From the NCBI GenBank assembly GCA_902762795.1, contig CACWPM010000013.1, positions 1-58,435 of the forward strand: DNA of 58,435 bases, in the 5' to 3' direction. The notes below the pieces were generated by a model that was not told where the DNA came from, did no database searches, and saw only the letters and a list, made by a program, of their open reading frames with translations. Source of the stretch: Fibrobacter succinogenes (GTDB taxonomy: Bacteria > Fibrobacterota > Fibrobacteria > Fibrobacterales > Fibrobacteraceae). This document shows positions 44,301 through 52,507 of this stretch, one piece after another. Position 1 is the stretch's first letter. Each line of letters begins with the position of its first letter. The position numbers were made by a program, and so were the translations under genes.

Positions 44301-47102
44301 GATACGCTTTTTGCTGCCGTGGGCGGACAGTCGGTTGCTGGTAAATCTCTTAAATCGTCAACGGAATGGTATGGCCATGGAAATGGTTCGGATGCATACG
44401 GTTTTTCGGCTCTGCCAGTCAATGTCTTCGGTGAGGACGACAGCCATTTTTTCCGTGGTTGGAATAGCAAGGTAGGCCGAAGCGCATTTTTCTGGAGCTT
44501 TGATAATAACAAAGAAAAAGCGAATATCATGTACTTACTTTATTATAACGATAATGTCTTTATTGATACCTTATCCAAGGATAACGATTTTTCAGTCCGC
44601 TGTATCAAAGGGAATTTGCCGGATGGCAGCAAGAAAAAGATGATAAAAGATGCTCCGCTTACCGATGCCCGTGATGGTCGAACCTATAAGACCGTAAAAA
44701 TTGGCCCGCAGGTTTGGATGGCCGAAAATTTGAACTTTGCGACTCCGGATAGCTATTGTAGTAAAGATAGCACAAAGAAGGATAGTGCAAGTTATTGCGA
44801 AAAATACGGGCGTTATTACAAATGGAGCGATGCCATGGATAGTGCAGGGGTCTATTCTCAGGATGCCAAGGGTTGCGGAGCCGAAAAGAATTGCATCCCG
44901 ACTTATCCGGTACAAGGAGTTTGTCCGACTGGTTGGCATTTGCCCTCGCAAATCGAATGGAACGTCCTGTTTGCATCTGTGGGCGGGATGAAGTCGGCAG
45001 GCAAGGCTCTTAAAACGGTTGTTGGTTGGAATGGCGATGCTATAGGCTCTGATGATTATGGCTTTTCTGCAATCCCTGGCGGTGATTATTGGAGTTCTTC
45101 GGAAAGAGGATATAGTTTAGCGTATTCCGTAGGGGTATATGGTGATTCGGATAAAGCATATCGGAACTCAAGCGGAAAACAGGGTGAAAGAAATAGAGTT
45201 CGATGTGTGAAAGACGGGAATATTGACGATAACAGTTTAAGACAAGTGAACATCACCGCTTCTGACTCAAAGCTTGATTCTAGCCTTTTCGTGGATTCCC
45301 GTGACGGACAAATTTATAGAACAGTCACCATCGGCAAACAAACTTGGATGGCCGAGAACTTGAACTACGAAACGGAATATAGCGAATGCGGTATTGATGA
45401 TGTTATCACGTGTTCCAAGTTTGGCCGCCTTTATCCATGGTCTGTTGCTATGGACAGCGCTGCAGTGTATTCCGAAAATGGCAAGGGATGCGGTTATAGA
45501 AAGGCATGCTTCCCGACGGAACCTGTACGTGGAATTTGTCCGGATGGTTGGCATTTGCCGACAAGCAAGGAATGGGGAACTCTTTTAAATACCATTGGTG
45601 GTCCATCTTTTGCCCATGTGGCACTCAAGACCGTTACGGGATGGAAAAACGGCAGTAATGGTATGGATAAATTTGGCTTTTCGGCACTTCCAACGAGTCT
45701 AAGACATGAACCTTATAAGTATCGTTATGAAAGAAAGAACAATGCCGCATTTTTCTGGAGTTCTTCAAAATATGACTCGGATGAAGCGCTTGCGTTTGTT
45801 TTGCATGATGAACTGAAAGATAAAGCTATTGACGAAATCACAAAGAATTCATCGCTTAGCATCCGTTGCGTAAAGAATGATCCGCCACAAGCACCGGCGA
45901 AAACGTCGGATTCCCTTTCGGGAAAATCGTCTGCCTGGGGATCTATGAAGGATCCTCGTGACGGACAAACTTACAAGACCGTTACCTTCGGCAAGTACAC
46001 ATGGATGGCCGAAAATATAAAGTACGAGACCGAACACAGTAATTGTTATGGTGACGACCCCATCAATTGTGCTAATAATGGTCGACTTTATAAATGGCAA
46101 GCTTTGAAGACTGTTTGCCCTGCGGGTTGGCATTTGCCCACAGAAGCCGAATGGGATACTTTGTTCTTAGCGGTGGGCGGAGCATCTGTAGCCGGGAAAA
46201 AACTGAAATCCAAAAAAGATTGGCTTGATTGCGAATCCAAAACCGGTTTGGATAAAGATGGCAATGGCACAGATGAATTTGGTTTTTCAGTGCGTCCCGT
46301 AGGAGTATTCCGTGGATTTGGATCTGTAATCGAAAAAGAGGGGTACAAAACGTGTTTCCATACGACTGAAAAAAATGATAAATCCATGGAAATAGAAATG
46401 TGTTTTGACTATTGTCAAGATAGTGTTGTACGTACGGATAGCTATACGTACTATGCACTTAATGTCCGTTGCATCAAGGATTATTCGCAAAAAGACGATG
46501 GCAAAAAAATAGAGAAGAAATCATCTTCTATAATACCCCCATCGAGTGTTGTAAAAGGTTCTCTTGTTGATTCCCGTGACGGACAAACTTACAAGACCGT
46601 GAAAATTGGTTCGCAGACATGGATGGCTCAAAACTTAAACTTCAAAACGGAAAAGAGTTTGTGCCTAGATAATGATTCTACAAATTGTGCTAAATTCGGA
46701 AGTATCTACACTTGGGCGGATGCTATGAAAGCGTGCCCTGCGGGTTGGCATTTGCCGACGGAAAAGGATTGGAAAACCCTAATTAATGCCGTTGGGGATT
46801 CTACTACGGCAGCAAACGCTCTTAAATCATCGGAAGGCTGGGTTGGTTATAAAGATATTAATGGCGGAGGTCCTGATGAGTATGGCTTCTCGGTGCAGCC
46901 TGTTGGCTGTTGGAATCCTCCAGATGAAATGTTCCCTAAAGGAAGTTTCAGCATCAATGGTTTTAGCACGGCTTTTTGGACGTCAAAGGAATTAGATGAT
47001 GACAACGCTTTAATCGTAGGAATGGGTTACTTTTATGGCGATATCTTTATGGAAGAAGATCTTAAAGCTAATGGAAACTCCGTTCGCTGCGTGATGGACT
47101 AG
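41397..47102 (+). CDS. Giant lipoprotein with nine FISUMP domains
   Basis: 1901 residues; lipobox LMAC, Cys23; GGAGG five bases before the ATG. Nine FISUMP domains begin near residues 40, 250, 455, 640, 898, 1087, 1297, 1516 and 1722. Each has the W-M-A-(E/Q)-N motif, several Cys suited to intradomain disulphides and a C-x-x-x-W-(H/R)-(L/I)-P motif. Domains 4, 6 and 7 hold a longer insert (for example DSAAVYSENGKGCGYRKACF). Linkers are Ser/Ala- or Lys/Arg-rich; those between domains 2 and 3 and between 4 and 5 carry repeat-derived sequence. It starts 16 bases after the two-domain gene, so an operon. Likely an extended surface adhesin-like fibre; direct evidence is lacking. Confidence 0.9.
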   Translation: MMIKRIVLSSLSCAVIFAMLMACGDSMNEKLKKSKFVAVAKGTFTDSRDGQIYKTVTIGEQTWMAENMNYEMPGSYCYGDKALNCVKYGRLYSLKSAKEACPADWRLPTPLDWSVLIFSIGGEAVAGKYLKSAEGWVGGGNGTDDYGFSALPTGAKYGEANYGAEGKSAFFWSDEDAMYLHYYSGKANIESVGDDRWLSVRCVKAETPNSSSFAELNSSAELNSSAESVSSSSIATIPAARGSRMEGDLLTDLRDNQVYRTVKIGTQTWMAENLNYKIENSSCILVMCTESGRYYQWDAAMKACPDGWHLPTRAEWKTLISFAGGNSIAGKMLRGKASGVGGERMRGPFIEFYRVDGTDEYGFLALDPEYWSSTEDGKYKAYHIDMPSKDGSANMNREGKSKEFHVRCLKDEFRGETKNERREPFGKLNDLDEGRVTSSRGDSTCGESCRTIGTLKDDRDGKTYRTVTIGGQTWMAENLNYETKNSYCYADNVNSCALYGRLYEWNIAKVACPDGWHLPSIEDWEDLIITVGNRDIAALELKSKEGWNDSIAGLDKYGFSALPAGYRYGNEFGKGGLSAEWWSTTECKNRNECIQTVSVENDKMEWDRSNSSETAVSIRCLKNDPPKDSRNVGVVKAAPLKDARDGHTYKTVKIGSQTWMAENLNYETKNSSCHGDSVANCAKYGRFYTWNDAIDCEDKWIDKDGDGSGYTEWCDPKPPVRGVCPEGWHIPSLRDWATLISDAGGERFAGVALRSKSDWADGKNGTDDYGFSAFPVVYNKSYSGSFTENNDKAGFWSSTKFEEENEAYYMGLTSKDVYHFNHSGHGAHLAMRVDHANLLEGSKQSKRSVRCVQDGLDLKNAKSQRRETKDKGARQRKASGVASSAVPPNRVEGIVEGLFTDSRDGHVYKTVTIGQQTWMAQNLSYNVEKSICRGDSTGICAKYGRLYSWNLAKEACPAGWRLPMLADWDTLFAAVGGQSVAGKSLKSSTEWYGHGNGSDAYGFSALPVNVFGEDDSHFFRGWNSKVGRSAFFWSFDNNKEKANIMYLLYYNDNVFIDTLSKDNDFSVRCIKGNLPDGSKKKMIKDAPLTDARDGRTYKTVKIGPQVWMAENLNFATPDSYCSKDSTKKDSASYCEKYGRYYKWSDAMDSAGVYSQDAKGCGAEKNCIPTYPVQGVCPTGWHLPSQIEWNVLFASVGGMKSAGKALKTVVGWNGDAIGSDDYGFSAIPGGDYWSSSERGYSLAYSVGVYGDSDKAYRNSSGKQGERNRVRCVKDGNIDDNSLRQVNITASDSKLDSSLFVDSRDGQIYRTVTIGKQTWMAENLNYETEYSECGIDDVITCSKFGRLYPWSVAMDSAAVYSENGKGCGYRKACFPTEPVRGICPDGWHLPTSKEWGTLLNTIGGPSFAHVALKTVTGWKNGSNGMDKFGFSALPTSLRHEPYKYRYERKNNAAFFWSSSKYDSDEALAFVLHDELKDKAIDEITKNSSLSIRCVKNDPPQAPAKTSDSLSGKSSAWGSMKDPRDGQTYKTVTFGKYTWMAENIKYETEHSNCYGDDPINCANNGRLYKWQALKTVCPAGWHLPTEAEWDTLFLAVGGASVAGKKLKSKKDWLDCESKTGLDKDGNGTDEFGFSVRPVGVFRGFGSVIEKEGYKTCFHTTEKNDKSMEIEMCFDYCQDSVVRTDSYTYYALNVRCIKDYSQKDDGKKIEKKSSSIIPPSSVVKGSLVDSRDGQTYKTVKIGSQTWMAQNLNFKTEKSLCLDNDSTNCAKFGSIYTWADAMKACPAGWHLPTEKDWKTLINAVGDSTTAANALKSSEGWVGYKDINGGGPDEYGFSVQPVGCWNPPDEMFPKGSFSINGFSTAFWTSKELDDDNALIVGMGYFYGDIFMEEDLKANGNSVRCVMD

Positions 47103-47194
47103 CAAACATTAGCCCCAATTTTCTCTCGTCTCTCGTCTCTTGTCTCTCGTCTATTTTCTAAATTTCTCCCGTAAAATTTTAAAAGGACCCAGTT
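47103..47194. repeat. Simple repeat between FISUMP gene and glnS
   Basis: Tandem tctcgtc units at 47122-47155, equal to GACGAGAGACGAGAG on the other strand. Same family as 9722-9750 and the FISUMP linkers. The following 40 bases contain AAAAGGA, the ribosome-binding site of glnS. Confidence 0.7.
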
Positions 47195-48862
47195 ATGGAA
47201 ATCCCCGAATCTTCGAATTTTATTCAGGACATTATCGTTAACGACCTCCAGACCGGCAAGCGCGATCACGTGCTGACGCGTTTCCCGCCCGAACCGAACG
47301 GCTATATTCACATTGGACATGCCAAGTCCATCTGCTTGAATTTCGGCACTGCCAAAAAGTTCGGCGGCTTTACGAACCTCCGCTTCGACGACACGAACCC
47401 CACCAAGGAAGATGTGGAATACGTCGATTCCATTCGCGAAGACGTGAAGTGGCTCGGCTTTGAATGGAAAGAAGAATTTTTCGCCAGCGACTACTACGAC
47501 CAAATTTACGCCTTTGCCGAAAAGATGATTGAAATGGGCAAGGCATACGTCGAAGACTTGACTCGCGACGAGATGCAGGAATACCGAGGCAACGATGCCG
47601 GCAAGCCATCCCGCCCGAGCCCTTACCGCGACCGCAGCGTTGAAGAGAACATGAAGCTCTTCCACGAAATGCGCGACGGCAAGTACGCTGACGGCGAAAA
47701 GTGCCTCCGTGCGAAAGTCGACCTTTCGAGCCCGAACATGAACATGCGCGACCCGGTCATCTACCGCATCAAGCATTGCACGCACCATCGCACGGGCGAC
47801 AAGTGGTGCATTTACCCGATGTACGACTTTGCGCATCCGCTCAGCGACTGGATCGAAGGCATTACGCACTCCATCTGCACGCTCGAGTTCGAAGCTCACC
47901 GTCCGCTTTATGACTGGTTCCTCATTGAACTTGGTTTGCAGAACCGTCCGCAGCAGATTGAATTTGCCCGCTTGAACCTCACGTACACGATGATGAGCAA
48001 GAGGAAGCTCCTTGAACTTGTGCAGACAAAGGCTGTGCTTGGTTGGAACGACCCGCGTATGCCGACCGTTTGCGGTTTCCGCCGCCGTGGCTTTACGCCG
48101 AGCTCTATCCGCGAATTCTGCAGCCGCATCGGCGTTTCCAAGGCCGACTCCATGGTCGACGTGAACCTCCTTTACTTCTGCATCCGCGAAGAATTGAACC
48201 AGACCGCGAACCGCGTGATGGCCGTGATTGATCCGGTCAAACTCGTAATCGACAACTGGGAAGCTGGCAAGGTCGAAATGATCGAGGTTGAGAACAACCC
48301 GAACGACCCGAACGCAGGAACCCGCAAGGTGCCGTTCAGCGGTGAACTCTACATCGAAGCCGACGACTTCATGGAAGAACCGCCGAAGAAGTATTTCCGC
48401 TTGAAGCCGGAAGGCGAAGTCCGCCTCAAGGGCGCTTACTTTGTCACTTGCAAGAGCGTCGAAAAGGATGCAGACGGCAAGGTCAAGGTCATCCACTGCG
48501 TCTACGACCCGCTCAGCAAGGGTGGCGAATCCCCGGATGGCCGCAAGGTCAAGGGCACGATCCACTGGGTTTCTGCAGCACACGCTGTGGATGCCGAAGT
48601 GCGCCTCATTGATAACTTGTTCACGCTGGAAGACCCTGCTCAAGTCCCGGAAGGCGAAGACTGGCACGATTACCTGAACCCGAACTCCATGGTCATTAAG
48701 CAAGCGAAGGTGGAACCCGCTCTCGCCGACGCAAAACTCGAAGACCGCTTCCAGTTCATGCGTCAGGGCTACTTCTGCCTCGATAGCGAAGACAGTAAGC
48801 CGGGTCACCTCGTGTTCAACAGAACTGTTGGACTGAAGGACTCTTTCAACCCGACAAAGTAA
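47195..48862 (+). CDS. glnS: Glutamine--tRNA ligase
   Basis: 555-residue class Ic aminoacyl-tRNA synthetase. HIGH motif in [24 protein letters not shown] equivalent MMSKRKL. The GlnS-type beta-barrel anticodon-binding domain covers about 340-555. Features such as [16 protein letters not shown] and SWDDPRMPT-like [17 protein letters not shown] separate GlnS from GltX. No YqeY-like tail is fused. GC-rich codon use here differs from the AT-rich FISUMP genes just upstream, in keeping with a core gene. Presence of GlnS implies direct Gln-tRNA charging. Confidence 0.97.
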   Translation: MEIPESSNFIQDIIVNDLQTGKRDHVLTRFPPEPNGYIHIGHAKSICLNFGTAKKFGGFTNLRFDDTNPTKEDVEYVDSIREDVKWLGFEWKEEFFASDYYDQIYAFAEKMIEMGKAYVEDLTRDEMQEYRGNDAGKPSRPSPYRDRSVEENMKLFHEMRDGKYADGEKCLRAKVDLSSPNMNMRDPVIYRIKHCTHHRTGDKWCIYPMYDFAHPLSDWIEGITHSICTLEFEAHRPLYDWFLIELGLQNRPQQIEFARLNLTYTMMSKRKLLELVQTKAVLGWNDPRMPTVCGFRRRGFTPSSIREFCSRIGVSKADSMVDVNLLYFCIREELNQTANRVMAVIDPVKLVIDNWEAGKVEMIEVENNPNDPNAGTRKVPFSGELYIEADDFMEEPPKKYFRLKPEGEVRLKGAYFVTCKSVEKDADGKVKVIHCVYDPLSKGGESPDGRKVKGTIHWVSAAHAVDAEVRLIDNLFTLEDPAQVPEGEDWHDYLNPNSMVIKQAKVEPALADAKLEDRFQFMRQGYFCLDSEDSKPGHLVFNRTVGLKDSFNPTK

Positions 48863-48942
48863 AATTCGAATTATAACCTTCGCGATACGGCGTTACTCGT
48901 CCCCTCACGTACGCTTAGTACGCTACGGGGTCTCGCGCCTTG

Positions 48943-49120
48943 TCTCGCTCGGTTCTAATCCGAATTATGGTAGGTAATAGGGATTAGGTTGTTGGTTTTT
49001 ATAATCGCGGCTTGGCCGCCTAATAAACCTATCGCCTACAACCTGTAACCTATCATACTATTCTTCTCTCGCTCGGTTCTAATCCGAATTTGGATTAGGT
49101 AATAGGGATTAGGCTGTTGG
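48943..49120. repeat. Direct repeat of about 53 bases
   Basis: Two near-identical segments beginning TCTCGCTCGGTTCTAATCC and running through TAGGTAATAGGGATTAGG, separated by 71 unique bases. No target-site duplication or transposase is evident. Confidence 0.75.
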
Positions 49121-49266
49121 CTGTAGGAAGTGGTTAGTAGAAAGTAGACAGTAGGCTGTGGTTAGTAAACAGAGATTAGTAAATAGTATGCAGTAAACGG
49201 GAATGTAAAAAGAACGTTCTTATTGCAATCCTAATCACTAACCACTTATTACCGGATATTTTTCTT

Positions 49267-49299
49267 CCCCGGCTGTAGAGTCGGGGCTTTTGTTTTTTG
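49267..49299 (+). terminator. Rho-independent terminator
   Basis: Stem CCCCG (49267-49271) and CGGGG (49282-49286), then gcttttgtttttt. It is 400 bases past glnS, so it ends read-through from glnS or protects the TPR gene. Confidence 0.65.
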
Positions 49300-49351
49300 T
49301 CCGACATTTTGTATTTTATCTTGTTGATTAAACTGAGCAGGAATGGAATCA

Positions 49352-50344
49352 ATGAAAAGTAAAATTCTGATTTTAGTGTGTGTGCTTGCCACACTTTCTT
49401 TTGCCAAAAATGAGAATCCTTTGCAAGAGGCTATGGAGACGTTGAAAGATTCCAAAACGGCTTACTCCATGAAAAAGCTTGACAAGCCGATTTCTGTATC
49501 GGATCGAAGTCGTTTGATAAACATTCAGGTCTATCGCGAAGATAAAGGCGATGGCTATGACGTGAAAGCCATTAAGGCTACGGGCGAAGCAAAAAAGTTG
49601 CTCGACAAGGCTGAAAATTATTTTGGTTCCCATCAGTACTCCAAGGCCCGCGATGCTTATACGCTTGCTTTGCAAGAAGACCCAAAACTGTATAGCGCTA
49701 TAACCTATATCGGTCAGACATACGGTATCGAAGAAAATTGGGATAAGGCTGAATTGTGGTACAAAAAGGCTATTGATGAAAACTATGTAGATTTTCTTGC
49801 TCACTGGTTGCTTGCCGATGTGTATAAAATAAAAGGACAAAAGGAAAAAGCTCTTGAGGAAATTTCTATCGCGAAGGTTTTGAACCGCAATAACCCTCGA
49901 TTGGAAGCCTTGCGCAAAGAAATTTACGGCTTAAATGGAATGAATATTAAAAATTGGACGTTCAATCCGCAGGTCCGCATTACTCGTGATTCTGTGACGG
50001 GCAACGTGATTATGGAGGCCGATTCTATTTGGGCCATTTATGCATCTGTTCAGGCGGCATGGATGTTTGAGCCGAAGTATAAGGAACGGGCGAAAAAGTC
50101 GATAATGCCGGAGACCATGTTTCGTGAATGCTTGATGGGATTGTTGCCGTTTATGGAAAAAAAATCTCTAAAGGATTCTGTGGAAGTTCTCAATAGGCTC
50201 GACAAGGTTCTAACTGCGAAAAAATTAGAAGAATTTATTTTTTACGAAATCATTCTTCCTGATAATCCGGCGCTTATTTTTTATTTAGACAAGAAACAGA
50301 TCGAAAGTTTGAAAGATTATGTAATCTGGGCGAACAAGAAATAA
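49352..50344 (+). CDS. Exported TPR protein
   Basis: 330 residues. Signal peptide MKSKILILVCVLATLSFA; start chosen at ATG 49352 because AGGA is nine bases before it, though 49343 is possible. TPR units lie at about 85-200 (AENYFGSHQYSKARDAYTLALQEDP, YIGQTYGIEENWDKAELWYKKAIDE, LLADVYKIKGQKEKALEEISIAKVLN). The remaining C-terminal 130 residues show no recognisable domain. Probably periplasmic, mediating protein contacts. Convergent with the first CotH gene; both share the terminator at 50401-50433. Confidence 0.85.
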   Translation: MKSKILILVCVLATLSFAKNENPLQEAMETLKDSKTAYSMKKLDKPISVSDRSRLINIQVYREDKGDGYDVKAIKATGEAKKLLDKAENYFGSHQYSKARDAYTLALQEDPKLYSAITYIGQTYGIEENWDKAELWYKKAIDENYVDFLAHWLLADVYKIKGQKEKALEEISIAKVLNRNNPRLEALRKEIYGLNGMNIKNWTFNPQVRITRDSVTGNVIMEADSIWAIYASVQAAWMFEPKYKERAKKSIMPETMFRECLMGLLPFMEKKSLKDSVEVLNRLDKVLTAKKLEEFIFYEIILPDNPALIFYLDKKQIESLKDYVIWANKK

Positions 50345-50400
50345 AACGTTTATCTTGGCAAAGGTCGGTATGCTGAGCTTGCCGACCTGCCTAGGTCAAA

Positions 50401-50433
50401 AAAATAGGGACGCCCATGTAGGCGTCCTTTTTT
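50401..50433. terminator. Bidirectional terminator between TPR and CotH genes
   Basis: Stem GGACGCC (50408-50414) and GGCGTCC (50421-50427), six-base loop, T run after (50428-50433) and A run before. Serves the plus-strand TPR gene and the minus-strand CotH gene. Confidence 0.85.
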
Positions 50434-50450
50434 AGGGTGAGGAGTTTCGT

Positions 50451-52313
50451 TTATCGACTCATCATCTTGCCGTTCAGCGTGGCAATCCAATGCTTGTTGC
50501 GGGTCGCTCGCGGAATATGGAACGACTGCATGCCTGCGTTGATTTGCTTTTCGAAGAGAACGTTGCCGTTGAAGTCCATGAGCCTGAACATGCCGCCTCT
50601 CTCGCTCTGGACGGTAATCCTGTTTTCGTTGAGAGTGTAGAAGTTCAGTCTTCTTATTTCCTGATGGCCTATGATGGCGTCTCCTCCAGGATTTGAGCTG
50701 CTTGAAGATTTTGAAAACCTTGAACTGCTTGACGAACTCGTTTTGCTGCTGGATGAACTCGGATTTGTCGGAGTAGTCGGGTTATCATAGTAATCCCAGT
50801 CGTCGATGATGAGCGCTTCGGTTGCGATGGGGGTAGACGGCTCCTTGAAACTCAGCTGTTGGTCGATCCATGCGAATCTCTGCTTCACGTACTTACGGAG
50901 GTGCTCGATTTCGGCGTCCCACGTGGGTTCATTGTAGTAGTTCATTTTCATGCCCATGCAACCCATATTCCAACCGCCCATGTTCCAACCGCCCTGGTTC
51001 CAGCCGTTGTTCCCGCCGTTATTGTTTCCGGATTCCATCGGATCGGCATCGCAGGTGCCGCTAGACTGGCCCAGGTTCGGCCAGCGCTCAAAGTTCCTGT
51101 TGGCTGCGTTCTTGAGTACTGTCTTGAGCGAGTCGATGAATTTGTCGATATTCTTGGTATGCCATACACCGCTGCGGAGCTCTGCCCAGCGTTCCTTGTA
51201 CTTTTGCTGGAATGTGTTGTTGCGCCACAAGTTCTGTATCCACTTTGCCACAAACCATTCGTTCATGCCAAAAGCGAAGCCTCCGTCATTTGCACTCTGC
51301 GGAATACGCCAACCGTCTGCTTTTTCGCCACCAACGCGCTGGTAGGCGCCGAATGCCAAGTTGAAGTCCCACGGTGCACCGAGCTGGAGTTTGCCTCCAT
51401 TGCTGTCCTTGTCCTTGAACATGTAGAAGCTGCAGATGTAAGCGTCGGTATTGTTGGTGACATCTTCGTGGATGACGTAATCTACGGCGGCTTCGATATC
51501 CAAGATGTCGGAGCACCCGTTGCTCATAACATCGCCGTTGTCGCAGGTGGATTCGATCTTGTTGAAGAAGTTTTGGATATACTGCTGCTGTTGCTTGTTG
51601 GTGTTCTCTTTTTTCGGGGAACGCATCACGACAGGGGAGCCGTCCTTGCTCTTGAAACCTTCCTTGTCTAGCCCCTGTGTAGAGTTGTTGTCCACCTTGT
51701 CGATGCTCAGCACGTAACCGCCGGTCACGTCGTCGCCGCTGATATCTTCGTCCTTGAGTTTCGCGATATGCACTCGGGCTTTGGCACGCTTGATTTTTTC
51801 GAGCAACAGGTACACGCCCTTGTATTGCCCGTTCAGGTAGAGTTCGAAGAACTTGAATCGGGAACTGTAGCGGCCCGTGCGCTGGTAGAGCCAGTAGGCG
51901 AGCGCATTGCGGATGAGCGTCTTGTCGACGTAGGGCCCGTGGAACACCCAGTCGGCGTTCTTGGGCATGCCTAAAACCTTGAGGCTCGTGTCGTGGCAGG
52001 CCGTGTCTGCGACGTTCGTGCAGGGGCGCGCCTTGAGTTCGATGCCGTAACCCTTTTTGGGGAAGTCCGCGGATGTCTGCCCGCGAATCTTGATGCCAAT
52101 GTTGTACTTTTCGCCCTTGGAACTGTCGGCAACGCTGTTCGTGCCTTTGTCCAGGATGCTCATGGTGGCGGGTATCTTGTCGGCGCCCTTCTGGAGCGCT
52201 TGCCTATTTTGCGTGTTTACGATAACCAGCGGCAAATCGTAAGATTGCGCAAATATCGGTAATGCCATCGCTAGAACGATGCAAAAAAAGAAAAATTTTG
52301 ATTTGTTGAACAT
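50451..52313 (-). CDS. CotH-family secreted kinase, copy 1
   Basis: 620 residues. ATG 52313 has AAGGAG six bases upstream; signal peptide MFNKSKFFFFCIVLAMALPIFA. The CotH domain (about 30-420) shows RGQTSADFPKKGYGIEL, ADWVFHGPYVDKTLIRNALAYWLYQ and LNGQYKGVYLLLEKIKR. It keeps the putative catalytic/metal residues Asp290 (NNTDAY) and Asp316 (PWDFN). CotH proteins are atypical Ser kinases known from spore coats; Fibrobacter does not sporulate, so this should phosphorylate a secreted or surface target. A Gly/Asn/Trp/Met-rich insert (about 425-460) and a Ser-rich linker (about 520-550) precede a conserved 60-residue C-terminal module. Own promoter region, separate from the other copies. Confidence 0.88.
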   Translation of the reverse strand: MFNKSKFFFFCIVLAMALPIFAQSYDLPLVIVNTQNRQALQKGADKIPATMSILDKGTNSVADSSKGEKYNIGIKIRGQTSADFPKKGYGIELKARPCTNVADTACHDTSLKVLGMPKNADWVFHGPYVDKTLIRNALAYWLYQRTGRYSSRFKFFELYLNGQYKGVYLLLEKIKRAKARVHIAKLKDEDISGDDVTGGYVLSIDKVDNNSTQGLDKEGFKSKDGSPVVMRSPKKENTNKQQQQYIQNFFNKIESTCDNGDVMSNGCSDILDIEAAVDYVIHEDVTNNTDAYICSFYMFKDKDSNGGKLQLGAPWDFNLAFGAYQRVGGEKADGWRIPQSANDGGFAFGMNEWFVAKWIQNLWRNNTFQQKYKERWAELRSGVWHTKNIDKFIDSLKTVLKNAANRNFERWPNLGQSSGTCDADPMESGNNNGGNNGWNQGGWNMGGWNMGCMGMKMNYYNEPTWDAEIEHLRKYVKQRFAWIDQQLSFKEPSTPIATEALIIDDWDYYDNPTTPTNPSSSSSKTSSSSSSRFSKSSSSSNPGGDAIIGHQEIRRLNFYTLNENRITVQSERGGMFRLMDFNGNVLFEKQINAGMQSFHIPRATRNKHWIATLNGKMMSR

Positions 52314-52507
52314 ATTATACTCCTTGACCAAACTCCATATAATAATCTATATAATTAGGTAGGTGGAGTATGCGTTTGTCACAGATTATGCACTATAAGT
52401 GTTGACAGTCTGACATCCGCAAATTCATTCAAAAAATGTGGCAAAAATTCACAAAAAAGGACATCCCGCGGGGGAGGTCCTTTTGATCTGCTCGAATCTA
52501 TGCTCGG
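52314..52507. other. Spacer between CotH copy 1 and copy 2
   Basis: Carries the terminator of the copy 2-5 operon (52451-52484) and the likely minus-strand promoter of copy 1 between 52330 and 52430 (AT-rich, with TTATATAGATTATTATA-type sequence). No gene. Confidence 0.5.
52451..52484 (-). terminator. Terminator of the CotH copy 2-5 operon
   Basis: On the minus strand AAAAGGAC pairs with GTCCTTTT, with inner CCC/GGG pairs, followed by TTTTTTG. It lies 25 bases past the copy 2 stop. Confidence 0.8.

Larger units (their letters stand above)
48863..49351. other. Repeat-rich spacer after glnS
   Basis: No gene. Contains a direct repeat of about 53 bases (48943-48995 and 49067-49120, both starting TCTCGCTCGGTTCTAATCC), GTAGACAGTAGG-type tracts around 49120-49195, and an imperfect GTACGC repeat at 48910-48925. 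A plus-strand terminator is at 49267-49299. The TPR gene promoter is presumably just after it (49300-49345). Confidence 0.6.

Noticed and set aside
47099-48808. Long open frame on the minus strand
   Set aside because: It is opposite glnS, which is unambiguous; the long frame reflects the GC-rich codon use of a highly expressed core gene.
48943-49120. Possible CRISPR array
   Set aside because: Only two repeat copies, repeat too long, spacing irregular and no cas gene in the window.
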